Source: a virus
IMG/VR virus record: IMGVR_UViG_3300046167_000825
Span: 225,015 to 289,014 of that record
Direction: 5' to 3' (one strand)
DNA length: 64,000 nt
The notes under the pieces were generated by a model. The model was not told where the DNA came from, made no database searches, and saw nothing but the letters and a program-made list of their open reading frames with translations. Below, piece after piece: positions 33,847 to 41,963 of the stretch. Position 1 is the stretch's first letter; every line of letters begins with the position of its first letter. Both the position numbers and the translations under genes were made by a program.

Positions 33847-34068
33847 ATGTGGTATCGGGATGGTTTGAGAGGGCAAGTACCCACCGAACACTTAAAAGTG
33901 CCTCCTATGGCTGTTTTTGAGAGCCTCAGTGACCGTCCTTTGATGGGGGCTGTTCTTTATACGATTTCCGATTTGATATATAATTTTCCGACAGAGTTTC
34001 ATGACAAGATAGAGGGGCATTGGTCTTCCCACCTAACAATGAAAAGGATGAATTGTTGTCTTCTATAA
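33847..34068 (+). CDS. hypothetical protein under pseudoknot control, 73 aa; possibly truncated by a frameshift
   Basis: ATG 33847 has GGGGAGG seven bases upstream inside the pseudoknot. The first 58 residues (WYRDGLRGQVPTEHLKVPPM and following) look coding. At 34014-34017 (GGGG) a -1 shift opens a longer frame that continues as LVFPPNNEKDELLSSINRSS and KEILIKNLYSLWHKQIAYCP and could run to 34250. This suggests a lost G or true truncation; the last part of the extension looks less coding-like. No function is recognised. Confidence 0.45.
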   Translation: MWYRDGLRGQVPTEHLKVPPMAVFESLSDRPLMGAVLYTISDLIYNFPTEFHDKIEGHWSSHLTMKRMNCCLL

Positions 34069-34243
34069 ACCGTAGTTCGTTGAAGGAGATTTTGATAAAA
34101 AATCTCTATTCTCTGTGGCACAAGCAAATAGCCTATTGCCCTAGTTCAAACTGGCATATTGGTTTTTCTTTGCTTTTCTGTTCCACTTTTTTTCCCGATA
34201 ACTGCTCTATATTCTCATACTTAAGGTACAAGAGAGGTGTTGA

Positions 34244-34477
34244 ATGGTAGTAGAACTAACAGATTTTAGATTGGCTGGATACTTGGTGGCAAGAGGCGTG
34301 AAGTTTCTAGGCACTTCAAAGAATGACAGACGGGAAGTTGTCTTTTCATTTGATGACAGTGATGGTGAAGCCACAAGAGTCTTGACGGCATACCCAACTT
34401 CTCCAGAGCAGAGATATGACTCATCATGTAAGACAATGTATGACTTGGTTAAGGTCGAACTAAAAAAACGAGGCTAG
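34244..34477 (+). CDS. DUF5659-like small protein, copy 1 (77 aa)
   Basis: The pattern LTDFRLAGYLVARGVKFLG, REVVFSFDDSD and a C-terminal YDLVKVELKK matches DUF5659-type proteins, which are common in phages and have unknown function. The next gene is a clear paralogue (FRLAG, SPEQRYD and SCKTM are shared), so this is a tandem duplication. AGAGAGGTG precedes the ATG. Confidence 0.7.
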   Translation: MVVELTDFRLAGYLVARGVKFLGTSKNDRREVVFSFDDSDGEATRVLTAYPTSPEQRYDSSCKTMYDLVKVELKKRG

Positions 34478-34479
34478 AT

Positions 34480-34734
34480 ATGGACTTACCATTGACGGAT
34501 TTCCGTCTTGCTGGTTTTCTATTGTCGAGGGGAATCACTTTTATCCGAACGGAAGAGCAACCTAACGGTGAAATACTCTTTCTATTTGATAATACAGATA
34601 ACCTCGCACAGAACACTTTGAATGAATACCCCAACTCGCCAGAGCAACGGTATGATACATCTTGTAAGACAATGCACAATTTCATCTCTGCTATCAAACG
34701 CAGTAAATCTTATCAAAAAAGGAGGACTCAATGA
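34480..34734 (+). CDS. DUF5659-like small protein, copy 2 (84 aa)
   Basis: Paralogue of the preceding gene: LTDFRLAGFLLSRGITFI, then EILFLFDNTDN and NSPEQRYDTSCKTMHNF. It starts 2 bases after the first copy. A basic C-terminal tail (KRSKSYQKRRTQ) is unique to this copy. The stop overlaps the next ATG. A third, more distant relative is at 47271-47534. Confidence 0.7.
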   Translation: MDLPLTDFRLAGFLLSRGITFIRTEEQPNGEILFLFDNTDNLAQNTLNEYPNSPEQRYDTSCKTMHNFISAIKRSKSYQKRRTQ

Positions 34735-35168
34735 GTACCGAAGAAACAGAAACCCCAGAAACACCTACTGAAGAGGTCACAGAAGAAGCATCAGAAATGA
34801 CAATCTTGGAAACCAAGATTCTTCGATTCGCTAAACTGCGTGATGTCCTCTTAATGAAAGACAAAGATTGGGTGGATGAACACAATCAAACACGCAAAGA
34901 CCTTTTGGAAGAAGCGGGTCTCCTAGAGAAGTTCATGGAACTCGATAAAGAGTTGCAAGAACACCGTGTCCAGTTGAAAGCCAATGTAGAGCCTATCAAT
35001 GCTTGTGTTCAAGTTCTCGCTAAATATCGTCAATCTAAGATTGATGGTGTTGAGTTTGAAGGCATGGAAACTCTTGAAAAGGTTTGGATCTTTGAAGAAC
35101 AAATCTTCAAAGGTGTGGAAAAGACGGCAGAAAAAGAAGAAAAAGAAGAAGAAAACTCAGAGGAGTAA
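34731..35168 (+). CDS. acidic helical protein, 145 aa
   Basis: Acidic low-complexity ends (TEETETPETPTEEVTEEASE and EKEEKEEENSEE) bracket a helical core (DLLEEAGLLEKFMELDKELQ). It resembles small coiled-coil phage chaperone or assembly proteins. Overlap with the previous stop (AATGAG) and a following terminator mark it as the last gene of this operon. Confidence 0.6.
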   Translation: MSTEETETPETPTEEVTEEASEMTILETKILRFAKLRDVLLMKDKDWVDEHNQTRKDLLEEAGLLEKFMELDKELQEHRVQLKANVEPINACVQVLAKYRQSKIDGVEFEGMETLEKVWIFEEQIFKGVEKTAEKEEKEEENSEE

Positions 35169-35202
35169 TCCCTAGATTATTTCTGAGAGGCTAGTTCGAT
35201 TG

Positions 35203-35237
35203 AACGACAAGGTGAGAAATCCCTTGTCGTTTTTTTC
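35203..35237 (+). terminator. rho-independent terminator
   Basis: AACGACAAGG pairs with CCTTGTCGTT, followed by a T run, ending the DUF5659 operon. Confidence 0.85.
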
Positions 35238-35328
35238 GTTTATGGGTTTATACCAAAGCCTATATAAGTCACAAAGCCCACGCATAAATATTGTTCGATT
35301 GTTGTGAAGGCGTGGCTCATATCTATTG

Positions 35329-35343
35329 TTATTATTGTCGATA
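35329..35343 (+). promoter_or_regulatory. TTATTATTGTCGATA late-promoter-like motif
   Basis: TTATTATTGTCGATA lies 58 bases before the fibre ATG, after a terminator; a member of the TTCGATA class. Confidence 0.5.
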
Positions 35344-35400
35344 CAACTGTTTTCTCAACGGGTTTTATACCCAATCTAATCTTTAATTAAGGAGTGAATT

Positions 35401-38121
35401 ATGCCTAATTCTGGTGTATTTTACAAAAGTGGTAAGTTCCACATTTCAAAACTTTCAACTGACCTCGTAGAGTTTGCTGGTAAGGTTGAAGCAACTGGTA
35501 TCACACTCATTGACGAGATGAAAACCAACTCTCCTCTCACTGGTGCTGCTACCTCTATCGTTCTTCCTACTGCAACTCAAGTAGTAGATTACGTACAACA
35601 AGTATCTAGTGGTGCTACTACTTACCAACTGGATGCTGGTTCTGCTAGTTCTGGTGAAGGAGAAGCATTTGCTTACACATTGAAGCCAGACACAGATTCT
35701 GAAAAGAAACGCCTTGACGATATGTTCGATGATTTTGCTGGACTGATCGCACAAGCGGCTTCTTCTTCTGAAGTTCGTGACAATGTAATCGAAGCATCTG
35801 CTGGACTTGAAACAGACGGTTCATATGCACAACACAGTGGTTCTAACTACATTGATAGTGGAACAACTCTGAAAGCAGTTGATCTTCTTCTTGACGTTCA
35901 AGCAAAAGCAAACGCTGATGCAATCGTTACTGAAAGAAGTCGTGCAATGGGTGTTGAATCTGCAATTCAAGCAGAACTTGACGCTACTCAAACTGGTGCT
36001 GGTTTGGGAACGGCTGGTGCTTACGCTGCACATACTGGTGCGAACTACATCGCTGGTGCTAGTGATCTTCATGGGGCTGACTTGCTTCTTGATACACAAG
36101 CAAAAACAAACGCTGACGGTATCGCTCAAGAAATCGTTGATCGTTCAAATGCTGATGCTCTTTTGCGTTCTGATGTAGATTCTGCTCTTGGGACTTCTGT
36201 TCCAAACTTTTCTGTAACTGCTAGTGGTCTTTCTACTGCCAATGGTTACAACACTGCATTTAATGGTGCTGGTGATGTTGTAACTGCTCTTGAAGCATTG
36301 GATTCTGCAATCTTCGCTATGCTTGACGGTTCTACTGTCAATCTTGACAACTTGGCACAGTTGGTTTCGGCATACGAGAATATGGATGATGATGTCTTCG
36401 CTATGGTCAATGGGATTTTCGGATTCACTGGTATGACTGCATCACCAACTTTGAATGCTGACGGTGTTGCTAATGAAGTAATTGCTTTCAGTTATTCTGG
36501 AACAAACTACATGGACAGTGCTGTTACTTTGAAAGCGGCTGATATCCTTTTGGATTCTGCACTTAAAGCAGAAGAAACTGCTCGTATCGCTTCTGATGGT
36601 AACTTGAGTTTCACTTATGTGGATTCAAATGGTGCGGCTGCAAGTGCTACTGATTTGACTGCTGCTATCAATGAACTTGGTGCTGCTGTTGCTTCTAGTA
36701 ACACAACTGTTCAAGCAGAATTGGATGCTACTCAGTCGGCTCTTGGTATGATTGCTGATGCTTCTGCTTCTGCTGGAAACGGTGGATACTACATGCCATC
36801 AGTTACTGCTCCAGCGGCTTCTGGGGCATACTTCAAGGTTGGATCTGACATCAATGCTGGTTCTTCTTTGGTTGCTATGTTTGGTTCAGTTCAATCTGAC
36901 ATGCAATCAATGTCTGAGGCTTTCGAGCAAGAAGATATTGATATCAACGCTGAGTTGACTGCCACACAATTGGGTGCTGGCTTAAACGCTGACGGTACTT
37001 ACAGTGCGAACGCTAGTGCGGACTACATCTCTGCTGCTACTTCATTGCAAGATGCTGACGACAAGTTGGATGCGGCTCTTAAAGCAGAAGAAGTTCGTGC
37101 AACGGGTGTAGAAGCAGCGATTCAAGCAGAACTTGATGCAACTCAATCTGCTCTTGGTGCAAGTATTTCTGGATTGGGTGTTTATGCTCCTCATTCTGGA
37201 AAGAACTACATCAATGGTAACGCTGACTTGACAGAAGACATTATTGATCTTGATGCTAAGTTGAAGGTTGAAGAAGATTCTTTGGATGCTTCTCAAGCCG
37301 ACATTTTTGCTTCTGGTGAAACTCTTGCTGCTGACTTCTCAATCAATGGTAACCAATATTCTACTATTGAAGGTGCAATCATCGCTATTGGTTCTTCATT
37401 GGGTGACTCTGATATGGACTTCAGTGCTGATTCTGGTGCTGGATCTGTTGATTTGGCTTCCGAAGTTATGGCTATTACTAGTGCTGCTACTGGTAATACC
37501 TTGCAAGCCCCAGCGACTAACCTTGTCACTGCTGCATCTGCTCAGTCTTTGACAATCAAGTTGAAGCCAGAGATTCAAGTTGATGAAGTTCGTGCTCAGT
37601 TTGTACAAAGTGCCGTTGTTGGTTCTAGTATTTCTGTACAACATGCTCCTTTCGTTGCTGATGAAGCAATGGATTCTGGTGCTATCGTTTGTGTTCAGAA
37701 AGGTGGAACTCGTAAGTACGGAATCGAGAATGCAGACATTGGAGACAGTGCTAAAATCGAGATTCTTGGAATGGCGTTCGATCCAGCATCTACTTCTGGT
37801 GGAATCACTGCTCACACTTTCGCTGCTGGAGATGCTGTTGCAATCGTCAAGAGTGGACAGAATGTTGAAGGTGTTTCTTTCGGTGTGAAAGATCAAGGTG
37901 GAAATACTTTGACCTACGCTGTCGGAGATGCTTTGTACATGGGTGTTGATGATCAAGGGAACTCTTGTATCACTAAGGCTATCCCATCTGATGATAGTAA
38001 CTTTGGTTTCGATGCTAAGGCAGTTATCTCTCTTGGTTTCGTTTCTGCTCTGAGTGGGACAAATGGTGCTACTGCTGATGCGATGTGGTTTGAAGTCAAA
38101 CTTGTTGCTATGGAAGCATAA
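35401..38121 (+). CDS. repeat-containing tail fibre/appendage protein, 906 aa
   Basis: ATG 35401 follows TTAAGGAG. The protein is Ala/Ser/Asp-rich with several degenerate modules of about 60-70 residues built on AHTGANYIAGASDLHGADLL-type and GVESAIQAELDATQ-type motifs, seen near residues 130-235, 360-400 and 515-630. This is the architecture of long trimeric phage fibres. The last 150 residues (beginning near IKLKPEIQVDEV) form a different beta-rich domain, possibly the tip or a capsid/neck anchor. Ala codons are overwhelmingly GCT, consistent with strong expression. The receptor is unknown. Confidence 0.7.
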   Translation: MPNSGVFYKSGKFHISKLSTDLVEFAGKVEATGITLIDEMKTNSPLTGAATSIVLPTATQVVDYVQQVSSGATTYQLDAGSASSGEGEAFAYTLKPDTDSEKKRLDDMFDDFAGLIAQAASSSEVRDNVIEASAGLETDGSYAQHSGSNYIDSGTTLKAVDLLLDVQAKANADAIVTERSRAMGVESAIQAELDATQTGAGLGTAGAYAAHTGANYIAGASDLHGADLLLDTQAKTNADGIAQEIVDRSNADALLRSDVDSALGTSVPNFSVTASGLSTANGYNTAFNGAGDVVTALEALDSAIFAMLDGSTVNLDNLAQLVSAYENMDDDVFAMVNGIFGFTGMTASPTLNADGVANEVIAFSYSGTNYMDSAVTLKAADILLDSALKAEETARIASDGNLSFTYVDSNGAAASATDLTAAINELGAAVASSNTTVQAELDATQSALGMIADASASAGNGGYYMPSVTAPAASGAYFKVGSDINAGSSLVAMFGSVQSDMQSMSEAFEQEDIDINAELTATQLGAGLNADGTYSANASADYISAATSLQDADDKLDAALKAEEVRATGVEAAIQAELDATQSALGASISGLGVYAPHSGKNYINGNADLTEDIIDLDAKLKVEEDSLDASQADIFASGETLAADFSINGNQYSTIEGAIIAIGSSLGDSDMDFSADSGAGSVDLASEVMAITSAATGNTLQAPATNLVTAASAQSLTIKLKPEIQVDEVRAQFVQSAVVGSSISVQHAPFVADEAMDSGAIVCVQKGGTRKYGIENADIGDSAKIEILGMAFDPASTSGGITAHTFAAGDAVAIVKSGQNVEGVSFGVKDQGGNTLTYAVGDALYMGVDDQGNSCITKAIPSDDSNFGFDAKAVISLGFVSALSGTNGATADAMWFEVKLVAMEA

Positions 38122-38181
38122 TCTTATAACTTGTAGGGTAGACTCTCTTTGAGGGTCTGCTCTCTTGTGAGAGATTTCCCT

Positions 38182-38222
38182 AGCCCTCGTATTGAGTATT
38201 TTCTCTATACGAGGGCTTTTTA
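38182..38222 (+). terminator. terminator overlapping the leader of the next gene
   Basis: AGCCCTCGTAT pairs perfectly with ATACGAGGGCT around a 14-base loop, then TTTTTAT runs into ATGGAGG, the ribosome site of the gene at 38235. Two weaker hairpins precede it (from 38140). Confidence 0.8.
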
Positions 38223-38234
38223 TATGGAGGTTCT

Positions 38235-38573
38235 ATGGAATTAGCAAATCGTAAAGAAATGAAACTTGGTTTGGGTGAAGCCATTCGGAGGATTATTAAG
38301 TTGCACGCAAGGAGTGTGCAAGGGGCAGTAACGCCAGCACAAAAAGAGGAACTGACACTCTTGATGGAGGCACTCAATGAGATTGAAATCGATCTTGGTT
38401 TCGATTGTAACGATGACGGAGTGGCTGACACCATCGAGATTTTTGCACAGACGGCAAAGACATCATGTTGTCGCTTGACCCCCACCAAAGGGAAATCGTC
38501 TAGTCGGTCAGATTTCACAGAAGAACGGAAGACTTCTTCCCGAAGAAAATCATCACGAAAGAAAACTAAATAA
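38235..38573 (+). CDS. hypothetical protein with Asp-rich motif and basic tail, 112 aa
   Basis: Helical N-terminal half (GEAIRRIIKLHARSVQGAV), a central DLGFDCNDDGVADTIEIF that resembles a calcium-binding Asp-rich loop, CC at residues 79-80, and a very basic Ser/Lys tail (SSRRKSSRKKTK). The Asp loop plus helix is similar to hypothetical proteins of other large environmental phages as I remember them. Function unknown. Confidence 0.65.
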   Translation: MELANRKEMKLGLGEAIRRIIKLHARSVQGAVTPAQKEELTLLMEALNEIEIDLGFDCNDDGVADTIEIFAQTAKTSCCRLTPTKGKSSSRSDFTEERKTSSRRKSSRKKTK

Positions 38574-38584
38574 GGAGTTTTATC

Positions 38585-38863
38585 ATGGAAATGTTCATCA
38601 TTCTTTTAACGGCATCTGGAATCTGTTTCGGTATGCAACATAAGGTCAAGTTCTTACACGGGAAAACTGAGTTCACGGACTCCCTTCTTGCTTGCACTTA
38701 CTGTTCGGGTTTCCACGCTGGGTGGTTGTCGTACCTCCTTTGGTCGTTGCCAATATTCAACCCACAACACATGGTGGGGTTCGCCCTCGCTAGTGCTATG
38801 TTCTGTTATGCTTTAGACGAGGTCACCAAGTATCTCGAAGAAGCACGCTTTGAGGAAGAGTGA
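38585..38863 (+). CDS. DUF1360-like membrane protein, 92 aa
   Basis: Hydrophobic segments at residues 3-17 and about 45-80, with a LLACTYCSGFHAGWLSYLLW core, resemble DUF1360-type small membrane proteins, which carry a CxxCxxxHxG-like motif. It probably inserts in the host membrane. AAGGAG precedes the ATG, and the gene is in an operon with virion-type genes. Confidence 0.65.
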   Translation: MEMFIILLTASGICFGMQHKVKFLHGKTEFTDSLLACTYCSGFHAGWLSYLLWSLPIFNPQHMVGFALASAMFCYALDEVTKYLEEARFEEE

Positions 38864-38866
38864 ACT

Positions 38867-39271
38867 ATGCCTATCGCTAGAAAGAACACAGCGATTCTCA
38901 CAGAGGAGTTCCCATTCTCGTTACCAGCGAGTGAGGATATTCCTCTTGGGGCATTAGTGTCCCTCACCCGAAACGATCAAGATATCGTTGAAGTGGTTCT
39001 CACAAATCCACAGAACGCAGACCGTTTGTTAGGCTTTGCCAAGTTTGGTGTGGTTTCGGGTAATGAAGGGAAGTATCTCGTGACACGGGGTTCTCGTGTC
39101 ACACCCCTTACGGATGCCCCTCTCGTACCGAACACAGCCGTTTATGCCATAGATGGGGGTAAGGTGTCCAACACGCCACCAAACAGTGGTGTGGTTGTAT
39201 CTGTCGGCTTTGCTGTCTCTCCCACTCAGATGGTGTTTATTACGGATCAACAGATTTTCAATGGTGTTTGA
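38867..39271 (+). CDS. probable virion protein (DUF2190-like beta protein), 134 aa
   Basis: Beta-patterned protein (LPASEDIPLGALVSLTR, GKYLVTRGSRVTPLTDAPLV, GVVVSVGFAVSPTQMVFI), similar in style to small capsid-associated DUF2190 proteins. This is a style-level resemblance only. It follows the membrane-protein gene by 3 bases. Confidence 0.55.
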   Translation: MPIARKNTAILTEEFPFSLPASEDIPLGALVSLTRNDQDIVEVVLTNPQNADRLLGFAKFGVVSGNEGKYLVTRGSRVTPLTDAPLVPNTAVYAIDGGKVSNTPPNSGVVVSVGFAVSPTQMVFITDQQIFNGV

Positions 39272-39318
39272 CTTTGATGGGTATATTGCATTGTACAACA
39301 CTCGCATAGGAGAAAACA

Positions 39319-40071
39319 ATGCAATTCATGAAAGGAAACTTTATATCTTTGCGTGCCACCACCAAAATCCATCTCGGTCAAATCGGAGAGGATGTTTTAG
39401 AAGATGATGTCATTGAGTTCGATGGTCAGACTCTAAAACTAGGTGGACACGAACATCAGTTGAGTGCTTTGAAAGGAGCAATTCGTGCTGGTTGGTTTGT
39501 CGTGGCTACGGACACCACTTCAAAATACGCCCCAAAGCCCTCGGGAGTTCGAATTAAGACAGCCCTCACACAAGAGGAAGATTCAGATAGAACTGAAATG
39601 GTTGTTCAGACAATCGCTGACGAAGAACGGGTGGTTGGGACAGTGCAGAGTAGCACCCAGACCGCCAATCGGAATGTTGAGGCACAAGAAGCCATCTCTG
39701 TTGGGACAATCAAAACCCAAGCCAAGCAGAAGGTCAATCTTGCTGACACTCAAGCCGTTCAAGAACAACTCTCTCGTTTGGAGAAACCTCTCCCGAAAGC
39801 CGATATCAAGAAAATCGCCACGCCCGTAGCCACTGGTGATGTTCAAGAGGCAATCGTAGGTGAGAAACTCACTGAATTACTCCCCAATGCCGCTACCCCA
39901 GAGACCCCAGTTCAAGAATCTTCTGCTTTGAACTGGGATAAGAAACTCCATTACACCAAGCGAGTCAAGTTGGCTCTCGAACTAGCGACAACCAATCCCA
40001 CCAAGTTCGCTAAAGTCATGGATATCGAAACTGACTCCGTCAAAAAACGCATCAACGATGCTCTTGCATAG
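39319..40071 (+). CDS. probable structural protein, 250 aa
   Basis: The N-terminal 70 residues (GNFISLRATTKIHLGQIGED, HQLSALKGAIRAGWFV) form a compact beta domain of the type repeatedly seen in phage virion proteins. The middle is a disordered Gln/Thr-rich linker. The C-terminus (HYTKRVKLALELATTNPTKF, SVKKRINDAL) is helical. A TTCGATA motif and terminator follow. No function assigned. Confidence 0.6.
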   Translation: MQFMKGNFISLRATTKIHLGQIGEDVLEDDVIEFDGQTLKLGGHEHQLSALKGAIRAGWFVVATDTTSKYAPKPSGVRIKTALTQEEDSDRTEMVVQTIADEERVVGTVQSSTQTANRNVEAQEAISVGTIKTQAKQKVNLADTQAVQEQLSRLEKPLPKADIKKIATPVATGDVQEAIVGEKLTELLPNAATPETPVQESSALNWDKKLHYTKRVKLALELATTNPTKFAKVMDIETDSVKKRINDALA

Positions 40072-40080
40072 AACCTCTCG

Positions 40081-40094
40081 TTATTCATTCGATA
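40081..40094 (+). promoter_or_regulatory. TTATTCATTCGATA late-promoter-like motif
   Basis: Nearly identical to the motif at 46132-46145, including preceding TCTCG. It lies 44 bases before ATG 40138, but the terminator at 40099-40134 sits between, so it may be regulated by attenuation. Confidence 0.5.
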
Positions 40095-40098
40095 TATT

Positions 40099-40134
40099 CC
40101 TCTCATTGAGTATTATCTTGATGAGGGGTTTTTT
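40099..40134 (+). terminator. terminator whose 3' arm holds the next gene's ribosome site
   Basis: CCTCTCAT pairs with ATGAGGGG (one wobble) around a 14-base loop, followed by six Ts. GAGGGG in the 3' arm is the only ribosome site for ATG 40138. The loop TGAGTATTATCTTG resembles that of the terminator at 38182. Confidence 0.75.
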
Positions 40135-40137
40135 ATT

Positions 40138-40524
40138 ATGAAGAAAAAAGCAACAAGTTCCTACGCTTCTTGGGCGTTATTAAGTGAGGGTGTTTCCTCT
40201 GCGAGAGTTGAAGCCTATCGGTTAAGACACCTCGTCAATCGTGCTATGGCTCTCATTGAGCAATCTGTTGCCAAAGACCATCTGTATCAAGTGGCTGGAG
40301 ATATCATTATGGGTGTGCCTTCCCGTCTTGATAGGATAGAACAAACACTTGATAGAACTTCTTACGCTTTAGCGAAGATGGGGGATGCTCATCTCAAACA
40401 ACGCCTTCCTATCCACGATAGAGAAATGGTGGAAGAAAGTATCCAACGGGCTGACTTATTGAATCCGTCTTTTTCAAAGATGTCTTCTAATGTCGCTCAA
40501 AGATTCTTGGATACCGATAAATGA
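40138..40524 (+). CDS. helical protein with C-terminal NVAQRFL tag-like end, 128 aa
   Basis: The start lies four bases after a terminator T-run. The protein is helical (RVEAYRLRHLVNRAMALIEQ, DRIEQTLDRTSYALAKMGD) and ends in SSNVAQRFLDTDK, a variant of the recurring RVAxRYL peptide. It overlaps the next gene. Probably an internal virion protein. Confidence 0.6.
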   Translation: MKKKATSSYASWALLSEGVSSARVEAYRLRHLVNRAMALIEQSVAKDHLYQVAGDIIMGVPSRLDRIEQTLDRTSYALAKMGDAHLKQRLPIHDREMVEESIQRADLLNPSFSKMSSNVAQRFLDTDK

Positions 40525-41537
40525 AAAAAGAAGCCCTTTCTAAATTACCCAGCGAACTGTCGGGTCAGAGAACCTTTGTACGGGATGAATCTAGTCGTGG
40601 GACACCCACAGACACAGATAGAACCCCTCAGAGTGTCTTGCCTCCCGATAAGGCGACACCTCGTTCTCCTTCTCGTGAAGATAGTAATAAGAAAGACAAT
40701 GTTTCTCATCTCGGCCCCACTTATTTCAATGTTCCCGATGGGACAGCCAAAGAAATCAAGCATAGGACTGTTCCAGCAGAGGGTGAGCAGTATGGGCATC
40801 CTTATCAGAATGGAGTGAATACTCTCAGACATCGTGTCGATCAGCGAACTGGCTCAGAGGAACTAGCCGAATCTATTGAAGCCATCTCCGATGTTTATCT
40901 CGGAGAGTTTGACGAACTAGATGACGACTTTGATGATGAAGGACTCACAGCCGAAGAAATAGAGGCGACTTCTCGGAGATGGAAAGGGAAACGCAGACCA
41001 TCAAAAGGTCGTGTGAGAACACGCCCTAGAAATGTCCGAACTAGATCAAAAAGATTGAGAAATCGTTCGAGAGGCAACAAAAGAAACAAGTATCAATACA
41101 ACTCCAAAACTAAGAAAGTAGAGAGAGTTAAACGGAAGCCGAAAGAGATACTCAATCGTCAGAAATATGACAGAGATTATAATCGAAGACAACGGAAACG
41201 GAATCCATCCACTCGAAAAAGACAGAGAGGATATTACAAAAAGAGAGCCACTGATATGAACTTGGAAGCAATACAAAGTGTGATGGCAGACATGGGTTTG
41301 TACGAAATCCGACCACCGAAGACAGACGAGTTGTATGTCCCAAGTGGTGTGCCTTACTCCCCCTCTGGTGGGAATGGCTATTGGAAAAGAGACCTCCCCA
41401 ATAGAAACCGAAAGCCCAGTGAGAGGCAAGACACCTCAAGAGAGCCGTCAGACATCGGAAACTCATCGAGAGTCGTACCTCAAGGGCAGTATGTCAAAGC
41501 GAGTATACGAGTGGCTTATCGCTTCTTGAATGGGTGA
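40521..41537 (+). CDS. basic virion-type protein with C-terminal RVAYRFL tag, 338 aa
   Basis: The N-terminal 110 residues are polar and disordered. An acidic patch (EFDELDDDFDDEG) is followed by an extremely basic Arg/Lys segment (RRWKGKRRPSKGRVRTRPR and following) that should bind DNA. The protein ends ASIRVAYRFLNG, a clear copy of the RVAxRYL tag. A DNA-binding internal head protein packaged through the tag is a reasonable guess. No named family. Confidence 0.6.
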   Translation: MKKEALSKLPSELSGQRTFVRDESSRGTPTDTDRTPQSVLPPDKATPRSPSREDSNKKDNVSHLGPTYFNVPDGTAKEIKHRTVPAEGEQYGHPYQNGVNTLRHRVDQRTGSEELAESIEAISDVYLGEFDELDDDFDDEGLTAEEIEATSRRWKGKRRPSKGRVRTRPRNVRTRSKRLRNRSRGNKRNKYQYNSKTKKVERVKRKPKEILNRQKYDRDYNRRQRKRNPSTRKRQRGYYKKRATDMNLEAIQSVMADMGLYEIRPPKTDELYVPSGVPYSPSGGNGYWKRDLPNRNRKPSERQDTSREPSDIGNSSRVVPQGQYVKASIRVAYRFLNG

Positions 41538-41560
41538 ATAACCCCAACAAGGAAGAAACA

Positions 41561-41896
41561 ATGGGTACTAATTTTTATATGAAAGTTGCCATTGATACTC
41601 CACACAATTGTGAGTTGCACCACATTGGGAAGAGATCCTATGGTTGGTGTTTCTCGCTACACGCAAATGCAAAGTATGCCCTTATGGATCTAGGGAGATG
41701 GACTGCTTTCCTAATGGGGGATAGCGTGGTGCGTATCTTCGATGAGTATGGGAATGATTACACTTGGACTGAGATGGTGCAGATAATCATTGATGATAAG
41801 ACTTGGGAGGGGAAAGAGCCACAAAGACACAACAGAGAAGAGGTTCTATTCAATGGTGAAGAACACTATGATGTTATCACTGGGCATTTTCGCTAA
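41561..41896 (+). CDS. conserved phage protein with HIGKRSYGWCFSLH motif, 111 aa
   Basis: ATG 41561 follows AAGGAAG. The sequence CELHHIGKRSYGWCFSLHAN resembles a small phage protein family with HIGK...GWCFSLH motifs and a preceding Cys; function unknown. The first of an accessory group with no obvious virion role. Confidence 0.65.
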   Translation: MGTNFYMKVAIDTPHNCELHHIGKRSYGWCFSLHANAKYALMDLGRWTAFLMGDSVVRIFDEYGNDYTWTEMVQIIIDDKTWEGKEPQRHNREEVLFNGEEHYDVITGHFR

Positions 41897-41923
41897 GAAT
41901 CTCAAGGTAGCCTTTTTACCACG

Positions 41924-41933
41924 AACGGTATAG
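41924..41933 (+). promoter_or_regulatory. AACGGTATAG promoter-like motif
   Basis: A CGGTATAG variant of the TTTCGTATA class, about 31 bases before the methyltransferase ATG at 41964. Confidence 0.35.
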
Positions 41934-41963
41934 TAGAATATATCTTTGAAACTCGGTGGAAGA

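Noticed and set aside
37396-37956. 186-codon minus-strand frame in the fibre gene
   Set aside because: Composition (Ser/Arg/Asn mirror of GCT/GAT codons) is the expected antisense shadow of the Ala-rich fibre.
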